Shown here piece after piece: positions 1-7,800 of a DNA stretch of 10,626 nucleotides. The translations under genes were made by a program, and so were the position numbers. The notes beneath the pieces are model-generated. The model was not told where the DNA came from and made no database searches. It saw only the letters and a list, made by a program, of their open reading frames with translations. Source of the stretch: Isotricha intestinalis (lineage: Eukaryota; Ciliophora; Litostomatea; Vestibuliferida; Isotrichidae); NCBI GenBank assembly GCA_023807065.1, contig JAJJLU010001073.1:1-10626 (forward strand), given 5' to 3'. Within the stretch, counting starts at the first letter, position 1. Each line of letters starts with the position of its first letter.

Positions 1-24
1 CAATCCCCAATCCCCAATCCCCAA
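1..24. repeat. Telomeric repeat, (CCCCAAT)n, left chromosome end
   Basis: The window opens with about three and a half tandem copies of the 7-mer CCCCAAT, and ordinary AT-rich sequence starts right after. A C-rich strand reading 5' to 3' inward from a sequence end is the orientation expected of a telomere; the G-strand unit would be ATTGGGG. The unit is related to, but distinct from, CCCCAA (Tetrahymena) and CCCCAAAA (hypotrichs). These are almost the only C-runs in the window. The array is probably truncated by assembly. Telomere identity is inferred from composition, position and orientation. Confidence 0.85.
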
Positions 25-257
25 AGAAAAGTTAAATCGAGTAAATTAATTTTCTTTTTGATTAATTATTATTATTTATTTAATTAAAATCCAATAAATT
101 TAATCATTTTCGGTGATCTAAATATTAATAACAATAAATTTTAATAAAAACTTATATTTTACAAAAAATTTAATTTTAAAAAAAAATAAAAATATAAATA
201 AATTAACAATAATAAACATACCTCAAAAAATAACTTAATTAAAAAACCCAAAAAAAA
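25..257. other. Subtelomeric spacer / 3' flank of the ARL3-like gene
   Basis: This spacer of about 230 bp lies between the telomere repeat and the stop codon of the minus-strand GTPase gene. It is A/T-rich, with no open frame of note, no tandem repeat and no RNA gene that I can recognise. It presumably holds the 3' UTR and transcription end of the GTPase gene. The short distance from telomere to gene fits small, gene-dense macronuclear chromosomes. Confidence 0.6.
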
Positions 258-794
258 TTATCCTAAACATTTTTCAAGCCATTCTAATCCTTCAACAATT
301 CCAACTTTAGTAATAGCACTGGAAGCAACAATAGTCCATTTTCTATTAATAATATTATTTAAATTTAACTGATTCATAATTTCTTCAGGACTTAAACTTA
401 AATTTAAATCTTGTTTATTAGCAAAAATTAAAAGAGGAATTCCACATAATAAATTTTCTTCTAATAAATTTCTTAATTCTTTTCCACTTTCTTCAATTCT
501 ATCATTATCACTTGAATCAATTACATAAATTAAAGCATCATTATTTTCAAAATAATTTTCCCATATATTTCTTAAAGTTTTTTGTCCTCCTACATCCCAA
601 AATGTAAATTTTATATTTTCTTTCTCAAATATTTTCACAGTAAATCCTTTTGTTGGTTGAATGTTTTTTAATGATTCTCCTGTTATTGATTTTAATATTG
701 TTGTCTTTCCTGCATTGTCTAATCCTAATACTAATATTTTAGCCTGTTTTGATATTTTTTTCTTTGTAAAAAAAAAATTGAATAGACCTTTCAT
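258..794 (-). CDS. ARL3: ARL3-like small GTPase of the ARF family
   Basis: A complete 178-residue protein, the usual ARF/ARL length, in one exon. Motifs in order: an N-terminal amphipathic stretch (2-10); the P-loop GLDNAGKT (24-31); switch I with PT and GF (47-51); switch II WDVGGQ (66-71, catalytic Gln71); the guanine-specificity motif NKQD (126-129); and SSA (158-160). The interswitch to helix-3 segment, with YFENNDALIYVIDSSD (81-96) followed by REESG-like residues, favours ARL3 over ARL2, ARL1 or ARF. WDVGGQK is more ARL2-like, so an ARL2/ARL3 mix-up is the main alternative. ARL3-GTP is known to act with UNC119 and PDE6D-type carriers to unload lipidated proteins in cilia. Residue 2 is Lys, with Gly at position 3, so N-myristoylation is not expected; ARL3 proteins generally are not myristoylated. 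The start ATG follows an A-run on the coding strand, and the stop is TAA. Confidence 0.9.
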   Translation of the reverse strand: MKGLFNFFFTKKKISKQAKILVLGLDNAGKTTILKSITGESLKNIQPTKGFTVKIFEKENIKFTFWDVGGQKTLRNIWENYFENNDALIYVIDSSDNDRIEESGKELRNLLEENLLCGIPLLIFANKQDLNLSLSPEEIMNQLNLNNIINRKWTIVASSAITKVGIVEGLEWLEKCLG

Positions 795-1393
795 TTTTTT
801 TTTAAATTATGGAATTGTACATTTTTTAATTTTTTTTAATTCAATTAATTAATTAAAATTTCCTAATGATATTTTAAATTTTACTTTAATTTGGTTAATT
901 TTTATAATTTATGGGTTTTTTTATTATTTCAATATCTTTTGAGTATTAATAATTCTGTTATTTTTTTCATTTACGCGAAAAAAATATAAAAAGGAATATA
1001 ATTTAAAATAAATTTATATTCAGTTTCAAAAAATAAAAATAAATAAAAAATAAAAAAATCTCATTCTATTTAAAATATAAAAATAACACCTTTTAATTCA
1101 CAAGTTACAATATTTAATTATCTTTTGGTTAATAATTTATTATATTACTTATTGTTTCCCTACAAATTTAAATCAATATTCATATTTCCATATGTTGATT
1201 CAATATCTTATTTTAATTTATTAAATTTGATACATTTATTCATTTTCTACATTGTTTTCTATGATATAGCAATGAATAATAAAAATATAAATTTGATTTC
1301 CATTAATTTTTATTGAATAAATTAAACAATTTTTAACATTTAAAATAATAGAAAATAAATTAAATTATATTTTAATATGTTTAAATTTAAATA
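795..1393. other. Divergent intergenic region between the ARL3-like and coiled-coil genes
   Basis: These 599 bp separate two start codons facing away from each other, so both promoters should lie here. The sequence is extremely AT-rich. A 63-codon plus-strand frame at 1125-1316 encodes only hydrophobic low-complexity sequence, as AT-rich noise would, and I do not treat it as a gene. The one compositional landmark is TTACGCGAAA at 971-980, followed by a TATA-like stretch. Confidence 0.6.
973..994 (+). promoter_or_regulatory. Possible promoter element: ACGCGAAA followed by TATAAAAAGG
   Basis: ACGCGAAA (973-980) is a rare GC-containing word in this spacer; its reverse complement TTTCGCGT resembles the E2F/DP core TTTSSCGC. 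Five bases later comes TATAAAAAGG (985-994), a good TATA-box shape on the plus strand. The plus-strand start codon is about 400 bp downstream and the divergent one about 180 bp away, so which gene it would serve is open. This is motif resemblance only, and AT-rich DNA produces TATA-like words by chance. Confidence 0.3.
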
Positions 1394-2286
1394 ATGGATT
1401 ATTCAGAAATTAATGATACGTTAAATAAAGATATTATAATTAAACAATTAAAAAATCATATTAATGAATTAGAACAAAATGATAAGATTTTTGAAAAATT
1501 AAATGCAAAATTTATAAAAATGCAAGAAGAGTAAATAATAAATTAATATTTAGATTTATAAATTTAGGTAATGAAAAAATTAAAATGGAAAAAAATTTTA
1601 AATCTCAAATAGAAAAATTAAAAAATGAAAAAAAAGAATTAGAAAGAAAAAATAATGAAAAAGACTTAATTAATAAAAAGTTATTAGAAAATTATTCAAA
1701 TTTAGAGTTTATAATTGAAACAAAAAATAATAAAATTCAAGAATTAAAAAATCAATTATTAAATTTTAAACAGTTAAAAAATGAAAAAACAAAATATGAA
1801 ACAATTTCATATTATGAAGATAAATTAAATGAGTCAAATAAAACAATAAATAAAATGAATAATATGATAATATTATTAGAAAAACAAATTAAAGAATTTC
1901 AAAAAGATATTAATTTACAAAATAATAATAAAAATTACAATGAACTAAGAAAAATTTTAAATAATAAAGAAGAAGAAATTAAAAAATATATTAATGAAAT
2001 TAATATATTAAATGAAGAAAAAACTAAATTATATGAAGATAATTCAAAAATGTTTAATGATATTGCATATTTACAAAAGAAATTAATTCAATTTTCAAAA
2101 AATAAAAAAATAATTTCTGAAGAAAAATTTAATGGAAGTTACAATGAAAGTAATTATTCATTATTAAATAATGATTTGAACAATATTAATAAAATAAAAG
2201 ATGAAAAATCTAATTTAAATAATAATGAATATATAAATACATATAGTAATGAAGAAAATTCATTTAATAATTTTAATGATTTTTAA
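1394..2286 (+). CDS. Coiled-coil protein, two exons, unknown function
   Basis: The gene is best read as two exons, 1394-1530 and 1554-2286, giving 289 residues with a TAA stop. Exon 1 encodes 45 codons plus two bases, starting MDYSEINDTL, and would stop at once at a TAA (1532) without splicing. Removing 23 bases restores frame and continues the same heptad-like, charged sequence (KMQEE then FINLGNEKIKMEKN). Residues about 15-215 are rich in K, E, N, L and I with recurring hydrophobic positions, typical of a long coiled coil. The last 60 residues or so are N/S-rich and probably disordered. No signal peptide or membrane span is visible. A structural or cytoskeletal role, such as basal body or cortex, is possible but unproven. 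A start at 1585 giving 233 residues is the alternative if the intron is not real. Confidence 0.75.
1531..1553 (+). other. 23-nt spliceosomal intron in the coiled-coil gene
   Basis: The interval starts GTAAAT and ends ATTTAG, is almost purely A/T, and contains an in-frame stop straight after the donor. Joining 1530 to 1554 makes GA|A (Glu) in phase 2 and leads into the downstream frame without a stop. A second TTTAG ending at 1567 would give the wrong frame, so 1553 is the only nearby acceptor that works. At 23 nt it lies in the size class known for ciliates (Stentor about 15-16 nt, Paramecium about 25 nt) and for chlorarachniophyte nucleomorphs. Confidence 0.75.
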
Positions 2287-2684
2287 AAATATATTAAAAA
2301 GAATCATATAAATAAATTAATTAAAAATCATTCAAATATTCTTATTATCATTCAACTAAAACAAGTATTTATAATTAATTCTCAGTCAAAAAAATAAACA
2401 AATTATACTAATTTAATTTATTATTTTTCATTTATTATATCATATATTTCTAAAGAACTTTTAAAACAATTTATTTTATCTTTTTTATTTAGATTATATT
2501 GGAAAAAAATATCTTTCCTCTTTTTTTAATTTTATTATAATTATTATACTAAGCTGCATCTCTTATTTATTTTCTTTCTATATATTCATTGGTTATTTTT
2601 TTTTATTTCATTTTAAATAATAAAAACTTTAAATATTTTAAAAATTAAATTGTCTTATTTTAAAGAATTAAAATTATTTAAATT
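2287..2684. other. Convergent intergenic gap
   Basis: About 400 bp between the stop of the plus-strand coiled-coil gene and the stop of the minus-strand repeat protein. It should hold the two 3' UTRs and transcription ends. I see AT-rich sequence with T-runs around 2515-2530 and 2597-2605, and no gene, RNA or repeat I can support. Confidence 0.5.
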
Positions 2685-4310
2685 TTAAAACTCAACAAAA
2701 GCAGAATATTCATCATTTTTTTTATTATTATCAAAAGAATTAAATAATCCGATTTTATAAAGATTTTTAACTTTATCTTTAACAGCATTATAATTTGTAG
2801 CTAAAACAAATAAACAAACAAACAAAACAACAATTAATAACATTTGAAAGAATCCTCCATTATTTTTTTTATTATTAATTTTCTTATTTTTATATATTTT
2901 TTTATTTACTTGTTTATTATTATTAACTGTTTTTTTAACATTATTATTAATTCTTATATTTTGAGTATTTAATGGTTTATTAGTATTTAATGTTTTTTTA
3001 ACATTAATATTGGTTTTTTGAGCATTTAATGGTTTATTAGTATTTAATGTTTTTTTAACGTTGGTGTTGGTTTTTTGAGAATTTAATGGTTTATTAGTAT
3101 TTAATGTTTTCTTAACATTAATATTGGTTTTTTTAGTATTTATTGGTTTATTAGTATTTTCTGTTTTTTTAACATTAATATTGGTTTTTTTAGTATTTAA
3201 TTGTTTATTAGTATTTGTTGATGTTTTTTTAACATTATTATTGGCTTTTTTAGTATTTAATTGTTTATTAGTATTTGTTGATGTTTTTTTAGTATTTATT
3301 TGTTTATTATTATTTAATGTTTTTTTAACATTTGTATTTTTATTAATTGGTTTTGTATTAGTGACTTTCTTTCCATTAATATTTTTTGTAGCAGTTTTTA
3401 CTTTATTATTATTATTCATTTTTTTATTCCCATTAACTTTATTATTAAATATTTTCCCTTTTGTAAACAAAACAGTAGAGTTAACTAAATCTTCAGTATC
3501 ATTAACAACTTTTTCAACTTTATCAAGCAATCCTTCTTCAGGAACTTCCTCATTTACATTTTCACTTAGTTCTTCAGGAACTTCTTCATTTAAATTTTCA
3601 TTTAATTCTTCAGGAACTTCTTCATTAACATTTTCTGCTAATTCTTCATTAACATTTTCTGCTAATTCTTCATTAACATTTTCTACTAATTCTTCAGTAG
3701 CATTTTCTACTAATTCTTCATTAACATTTTCTACTAATTCTTCAGTAGCATTTTCTGCTAATTCTTCATTAACATTTTCTGCTAATTCTTCTTCTGTCAC
3801 TTCATTTTCTTCATTTTTTTTTTCTTCTTCTTTTTCTTCTTTTGGTGATTTTTTGTTTCTTTTTTTTTCATCTTTTCTATTTTTTTTTTCTTCTTTTTTT
3901 TCTTTTTTCTTTTCTCTATTTTTTTCTTTTTTTTCTTCATGTTGTCTCATCATTTCTTCTCTTCTTCTTTTTTTTTCTTCTCTTTCTTTTTCTTTTTTTT
4001 CTTCGTGTTTTTTAATCATTTCTTCTTTTCTTTTCTTCTTTTCATCTCTTTCTTTTTCTTTATCTTTTTTTTTTAAACTTGTTGTTTTAGAAACATCACT
4101 TGAAGGATCATTAACTAATTTTTTTTCAATTTCATCTTCATTTTTTTTTGCTTTAATAAGTCTTTCTTCAACTTCTTCTTTTGTTAAATTTGTTTTTATT
4201 AAAAAAACGTGTTCATGATTTTCTTTGCCATGAGATACTTCTTTTCCTGAAGTATGCTCATACGACAATTTCATACAAATTAAAAGAAGGAAAAGTATTT
4301 TTGTTTTCAT
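2685..4310 (-). CDS. Secreted or single-pass membrane protein made of low-complexity repeat blocks
   Basis: A 541-residue protein that I do not recognise. Layout: a signal peptide (about 1-17, MKTKILFLLLICMKLSYEHT); a short His/Glu-rich segment (18-35, GKEVSHGKENHEH); a mixed helical part; a very basic and acidic K/E/R block (80-168) with repeated EEM..HEEKKEK units; an acidic repeat (175-259) of seven 8-residue units like ELAENVNE, then 12-residue EVPEELxENxNE units; a spacer; a basic Asn/Lys/Thr repeat (about 329-470) in 19-21-residue units; one membrane span (about 487-505, MLLIVVLFVCLFVLA); and a 36-residue tail ending EYSAFVEF. Signal peptide plus C-terminal span implies type I topology, with the charged repeats in the lumen or outside the cell. 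A surface or secretory-granule scaffold or an ER lumenal protein are guesses. The start is the first Met and directly precedes the signal peptide; an A-run lies upstream. The stop is TAA. Confidence 0.8.
   Translation of the reverse strand: MKTKILFLLLICMKLSYEHTSGKEVSHGKENHEHVFLIKTNLTKEEVEERLIKAKKNEDEIEKKLVNDPSSDVSKTTSLKKKDKEKERDEKKKRKEEMIKKHEEKKEKEREEKKRRREEMMRQHEEKKEKNREKKKEKKEEKKNRKDEKKRNKKSPKEEKEEEKKNEENEVTEEELAENVNEELAENATEELVENVNEELVENATEELVENVNEELAENVNEELAENVNEEVPEELNENLNEEVPEELSENVNEEVPEEGLLDKVEKVVNDTEDLVNSTVLFTKGKIFNNKVNGNKKMNNNNKVKTATKNINGKKVTNTKPINKNTNVKKTLNNNKQINTKKTSTNTNKQLNTKKANNNVKKTSTNTNKQLNTKKTNINVKKTENTNKPINTKKTNINVKKTLNTNKPLNSQKTNTNVKKTLNTNKPLNAQKTNINVKKTLNTNKPLNTQNIRINNNVKKTVNNNKQVNKKIYKNKKINNKKNNGGFFQMLLIVVLFVCLFVLATNYNAVKDKVKNLYKIGLFNSFDNNKKNDEYSAFVEF
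2901..3326 (-). repeat. Coding tandem repeat, 57-63-bp units (N/K/T-rich)
   Basis: Residues 329-470 of the repeat protein consist of diverged units starting KKT, for example KKTLNTNKPLNSQKTNTNV and KKTSTNTNKQLNTKKTNINV. Starts at residues 341, 361, 381, 400, 419 and 438 give unit lengths of 20, 20, 19, 19, 19 and 21. Partial units flank them at 329 and 459. The middle three units are nearly identical in DNA as well as protein, so unit gain and loss is probably recent. Confidence 0.85.
3534..3788 (-). repeat. Coding tandem repeat, 24-bp then 36-bp units (acidic)
   Basis: Residues 175-230 are seven 8-residue units of the form EL(A/V)EN(V/A)(N/T)E. Residues 231-254 are two 12-residue units EVPEEL(N/S)EN(L/V)NE, and a third breaks off at 259. 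The 12-residue unit looks like the 8-residue unit with EVPE inserted, which suggests the longer form arose within the array. The basic N/K/T array in the same protein has a different unit length and the opposite charge. Confidence 0.85.
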
Positions 4311-4895
4311 TTTTTTTTCTTTCTATTTTATTATTTTTTTGTTTTTTCTTTTTATAATTTTTTTTTTGGATTTTTTTTGGCTTTTGATATTATTTTATTT
4401 TAAGAAATTTTTTTTTTTTATTATTTTTTATTTTTTTTTCGGTTTGAATGATTATTGAAAATATTTTTTTTAATAATTATTAATTTAATATATATCTCTA
4501 TATTAATACAACTTTATATTATACTAATACACTTAATTTTATATTTTTCTATAAAATTTATATATAAATAAAGATTTTTGTCTAAAAAAATAAATGATAA
4601 ATTGTTCAAATACTATTGTTATTTAAACTATTTATCTAATATATCATTATTATTTTCTAAATTTATGATATTCAATTTATATAATATTTCTTTTATTAAA
4701 TATTTTTAAAGATTATATAAATTTAATTAAATTTAATTAATAAAACTAAACAAATTTAAAATAAAAACTAATGAAAAATCAATAATTAATTTACATCTTT
4801 TAAAATTCAACTTAATGTTTAAATATCTCATTCATATTTCACAAAAGTTTAATTATTTTTTAAATAAAATATTATTATAATAACAACTAAAAATT
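4311..4895. other. Intergenic region upstream of the repeat protein gene
   Basis: These 585 bp lie between two genes that both read on the minus strand, so they hold the promoter of the repeat protein gene and the 3' end of the giant membrane protein gene. The part next to the repeat protein start (about 4311-4445) is very T-rich on the plus strand, which is A-rich on the coding strand, and probably forms the leader. A 10-bp direct repeat ATTTAATTAA stands twice at 4721-4740. I see no gene or RNA. Confidence 0.5.
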
Positions 4896-7800
4896 TTATA
4901 CATTATTTTGTTTTAATTTATCTTCATCTAAAAAGAATTTATGCATAATTTCAAAATTTTTAACAGAAGAAGTTAATTTTCCTAAAATAAAGAAAGCACT
5001 TAAAAAATAATTTAAAATTTCAGTGGCAACCATAACAATAAAAATAGTGATTAAAAAATCACTTAAATTCAAAATGTATTTTTCAAAACTAGGAAAAGTA
5101 AAAGAATATTGAATTTGATTTAAATAATTTTGAAAATAAACTAATAATACAATATTATAAAATTGAAAAATTCTACTATGAAAATTATTAATAATATTAA
5201 TATAAGTTTTTTGAGAAGCAGAAAAAGAATTTAATTGAGCTCTAAATTCATTAATATATCCAGCTAATAAATTACCAAATTGATTAATTAAAATAGGTTC
5301 ATAGTTGCAAATTTTTTTTAATTGAGAAGCATATTTTTCATCTTGAACTAATATTTCACATCCTTGATCAGAATTAATTAAAGTACTATATTCATATGAA
5401 CTTCTATTTGAATCTTTATTAATAAAATTTCTTATACTTGAATAATTACCATAAATATAATTTGAAGTCTCAATAAATAAATCTTCCATTTCTTTTGTAT
5501 ATGTTACATTTAATATTATTATACTTCTTGCTATTAAATAATATTTAAATATATTATCTTGTAAATCATCTGAATTTTCTGATGTTTGTCTTTTAATATC
5601 TATTTTATTTAATAAACTTATCATTATTGGAAATGATAATACCACATAAATTCCAAATATTATTCCTAAACCAAATAATATTCTTAATACTTTATTTTCT
5701 ACTCTAAAATTATATTTTATTTTTTGCTTTGTTTGATTTGGAGTTAATAAATATGTATCTTCTGCATCTATTATATATTCTTCATTTCCTTTATTTGTTC
5801 CTTTTTTTATTGTTTTTTTTAACATTTTTAAAACTGATGATACTTTCATTTCATTATATATTATTTTTTTCGTTAAATTCATTTTCTTTTCTAAATATTT
5901 TTTCTCTTTTATTGTTATTTTCATTATATTATTCACTAATTTCCATATTTCTTTTATTGATATTTTTATTGAAATATAAAGAAAAACTATAGATAATAAA
6001 TTACAAAAGAAAAAAATGATAAATCCAGTAAAAATAAATATTTTAAAGTTATTAAAATATTTCAAAAAATTTTTCTTATTATAATAATTAACTTCATTAA
6101 AAATATTTATATAAACAAAACCATTTTTAATTAAAGTTTTTAATTTAATTTCATTATCACTAGTAGAGTTCATATTAGGATCATCATAATTATAAACATT
6201 AAATAAATTAAAATCAACATAAAAACCATCAATTTTACTAATAATATAATAATTATTTAATTGAACATCAAAAGAATTAACATAAGTATATAATTCAAAA
6301 GTTCCAATTTCTGTAGAAAAATTATATTCTTTATGACTAATTTTCCTATAAAAATAATTTTTATGATTTAATTTAGAATAAGCATTTTTAAATTTTCTAA
6401 ATAAACCAAAAGTATAATTTGAAGAATAACGAAATAATTCATCTAAATAATTTAAAATAGTAAAATTACCAATTCCTTCTAAATTTTTTTGATATTCTAA
6501 ATCTAAAGAATTAAAATTATTACTTCCATTAATTTTAACAACATTTAAAATAAAAAAAGCTTGGCTTATAACTTCAGCATTTAATTCTCTAATAGATTGA
6601 TAATTTAATCTTTCATCATAAAAAGCATTACTTCTAATTTTAACATAAATACAAAGGAAAATAGCAAGAAAAATAAGGAACAAATTATATAAAAAACTTA
6701 ATTTTTGAAAAATATCAACTTTCTTATTTAAATTTTTTTCTTTTCTATTAGTAATATTCCATTTATCTCCATTTTCTTTCATTTCTTTAAAACTAATAAC
6801 ACTAGAAGCTGAATTTGAAAAAGAAATTGGAGCTTGAACTGTTAAAGGTTGTTCTGTTTCACCAAATTTTTTTTTATCTATTATTCCTTCTTTAAAATTA
6901 GGAAAAATTACTTGTCCAATATATAATTCATTTTTATTTGTTAAATATGAATTTTCTATTTTTATATTTACATCTGTTGTTTGACTATTACCAAAAGTAT
7001 ATTTTAATTTCTTCATTATTTCTAATTTTTCTTCTTGTTTTAATGTATCGACATATCTTCCTAAATATTGCTTTACATTTAATAATAAATTATTTATTGA
7101 AATTTGAAAAGTTTCATTTTTTCCTTTTTCAATTTCGAAATTATCAATATTTAATAATTTAAATAAATTTGGTTTTTTTGATAATTGAGAAAAACCAAAA
7201 TATTCTCTAAAAAATAAACCAAATCTATATATATAACCAAAAGAATCTAATATTATATAATTATTTTCTTCTAAAGGATCTTTTTCTTCTAATTTACATG
7301 ATATATATAATTTTCCTTCTATTGTCGGTAATCTTGTAAAAGATAATTTTATTCCTAATATTAAATTTTCTGATGTTTCTATTATTGAATCTAATTTAAA
7401 TGATTGACTTAATAATATATTTTTTTTTAACTTTTTAAATAAATCTTTCGATATTATTTTCGGGAATATTATATTAAAATTTTTCTCATAATATTTTATT
7501 GCTTGATTATTTGTTTTTATTTCATATAATAAAGGAACTTTTTTAATAATTAAATCTTGATTATCAATTGTTATTAAAAAAAAGTTATTTTTATCAACTA
7601 AAGAATCTAAAAAATTAAAATCAAAATAATCAAAATTTTTATCAACAGAATGATTAAAAATTAAATCTTCAATTAAAGTATATTTTTCTTTTTCAGGTTG
7701 AAAATTTTTTAAAACATCATTATATTTATTAACAAGAAAACTAATAATATTTCTACTTTTTCCAATAATATCACTTTGTTTATCTAAATTATAAATGATT

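Noticed and set aside
661..852. 63-codon plus-strand open frame overlapping the GTPase gene
   Set aside because: Most of it is antisense to the conserved P-loop part of the ARL3-like gene and the rest is hydrophobic AT noise.
1203..1292. HAMP- or cyclase-like domain in the linker of the giant membrane protein
   Set aside because: The 90 residues are basic and helical but show no HAMP pattern and no cyclase or kinase motif.
1125..1316. 63-codon plus-strand open frame in the divergent spacer
   Set aside because: It encodes only Phe/Ile/Leu/Tyr/Asn-rich low-complexity sequence, the usual product of AT-rich non-coding DNA, and shows no motif or repeat of its own.
1554..1567. Alternative acceptor (second TTTAG) extending the intron to 37 nt
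   Set aside because: Joining 1530 to 1568 gives GAG followed directly by TAA, so the frame is lost.
3124..4218. 364-codon plus-strand open frame rich in Ser and Phe
   Set aside because: It is the exact antisense shadow of the K/E/N-rich repeat protein, whose signal peptide, repeats and membrane span make the minus strand the coding one.
4721..4740. Tandem 10-bp repeat ATTTAATTAA
   Set aside because: Two copies of an A/T-only word in such AT-rich DNA are easily due to chance, so it is mentioned only in the spacer entry.
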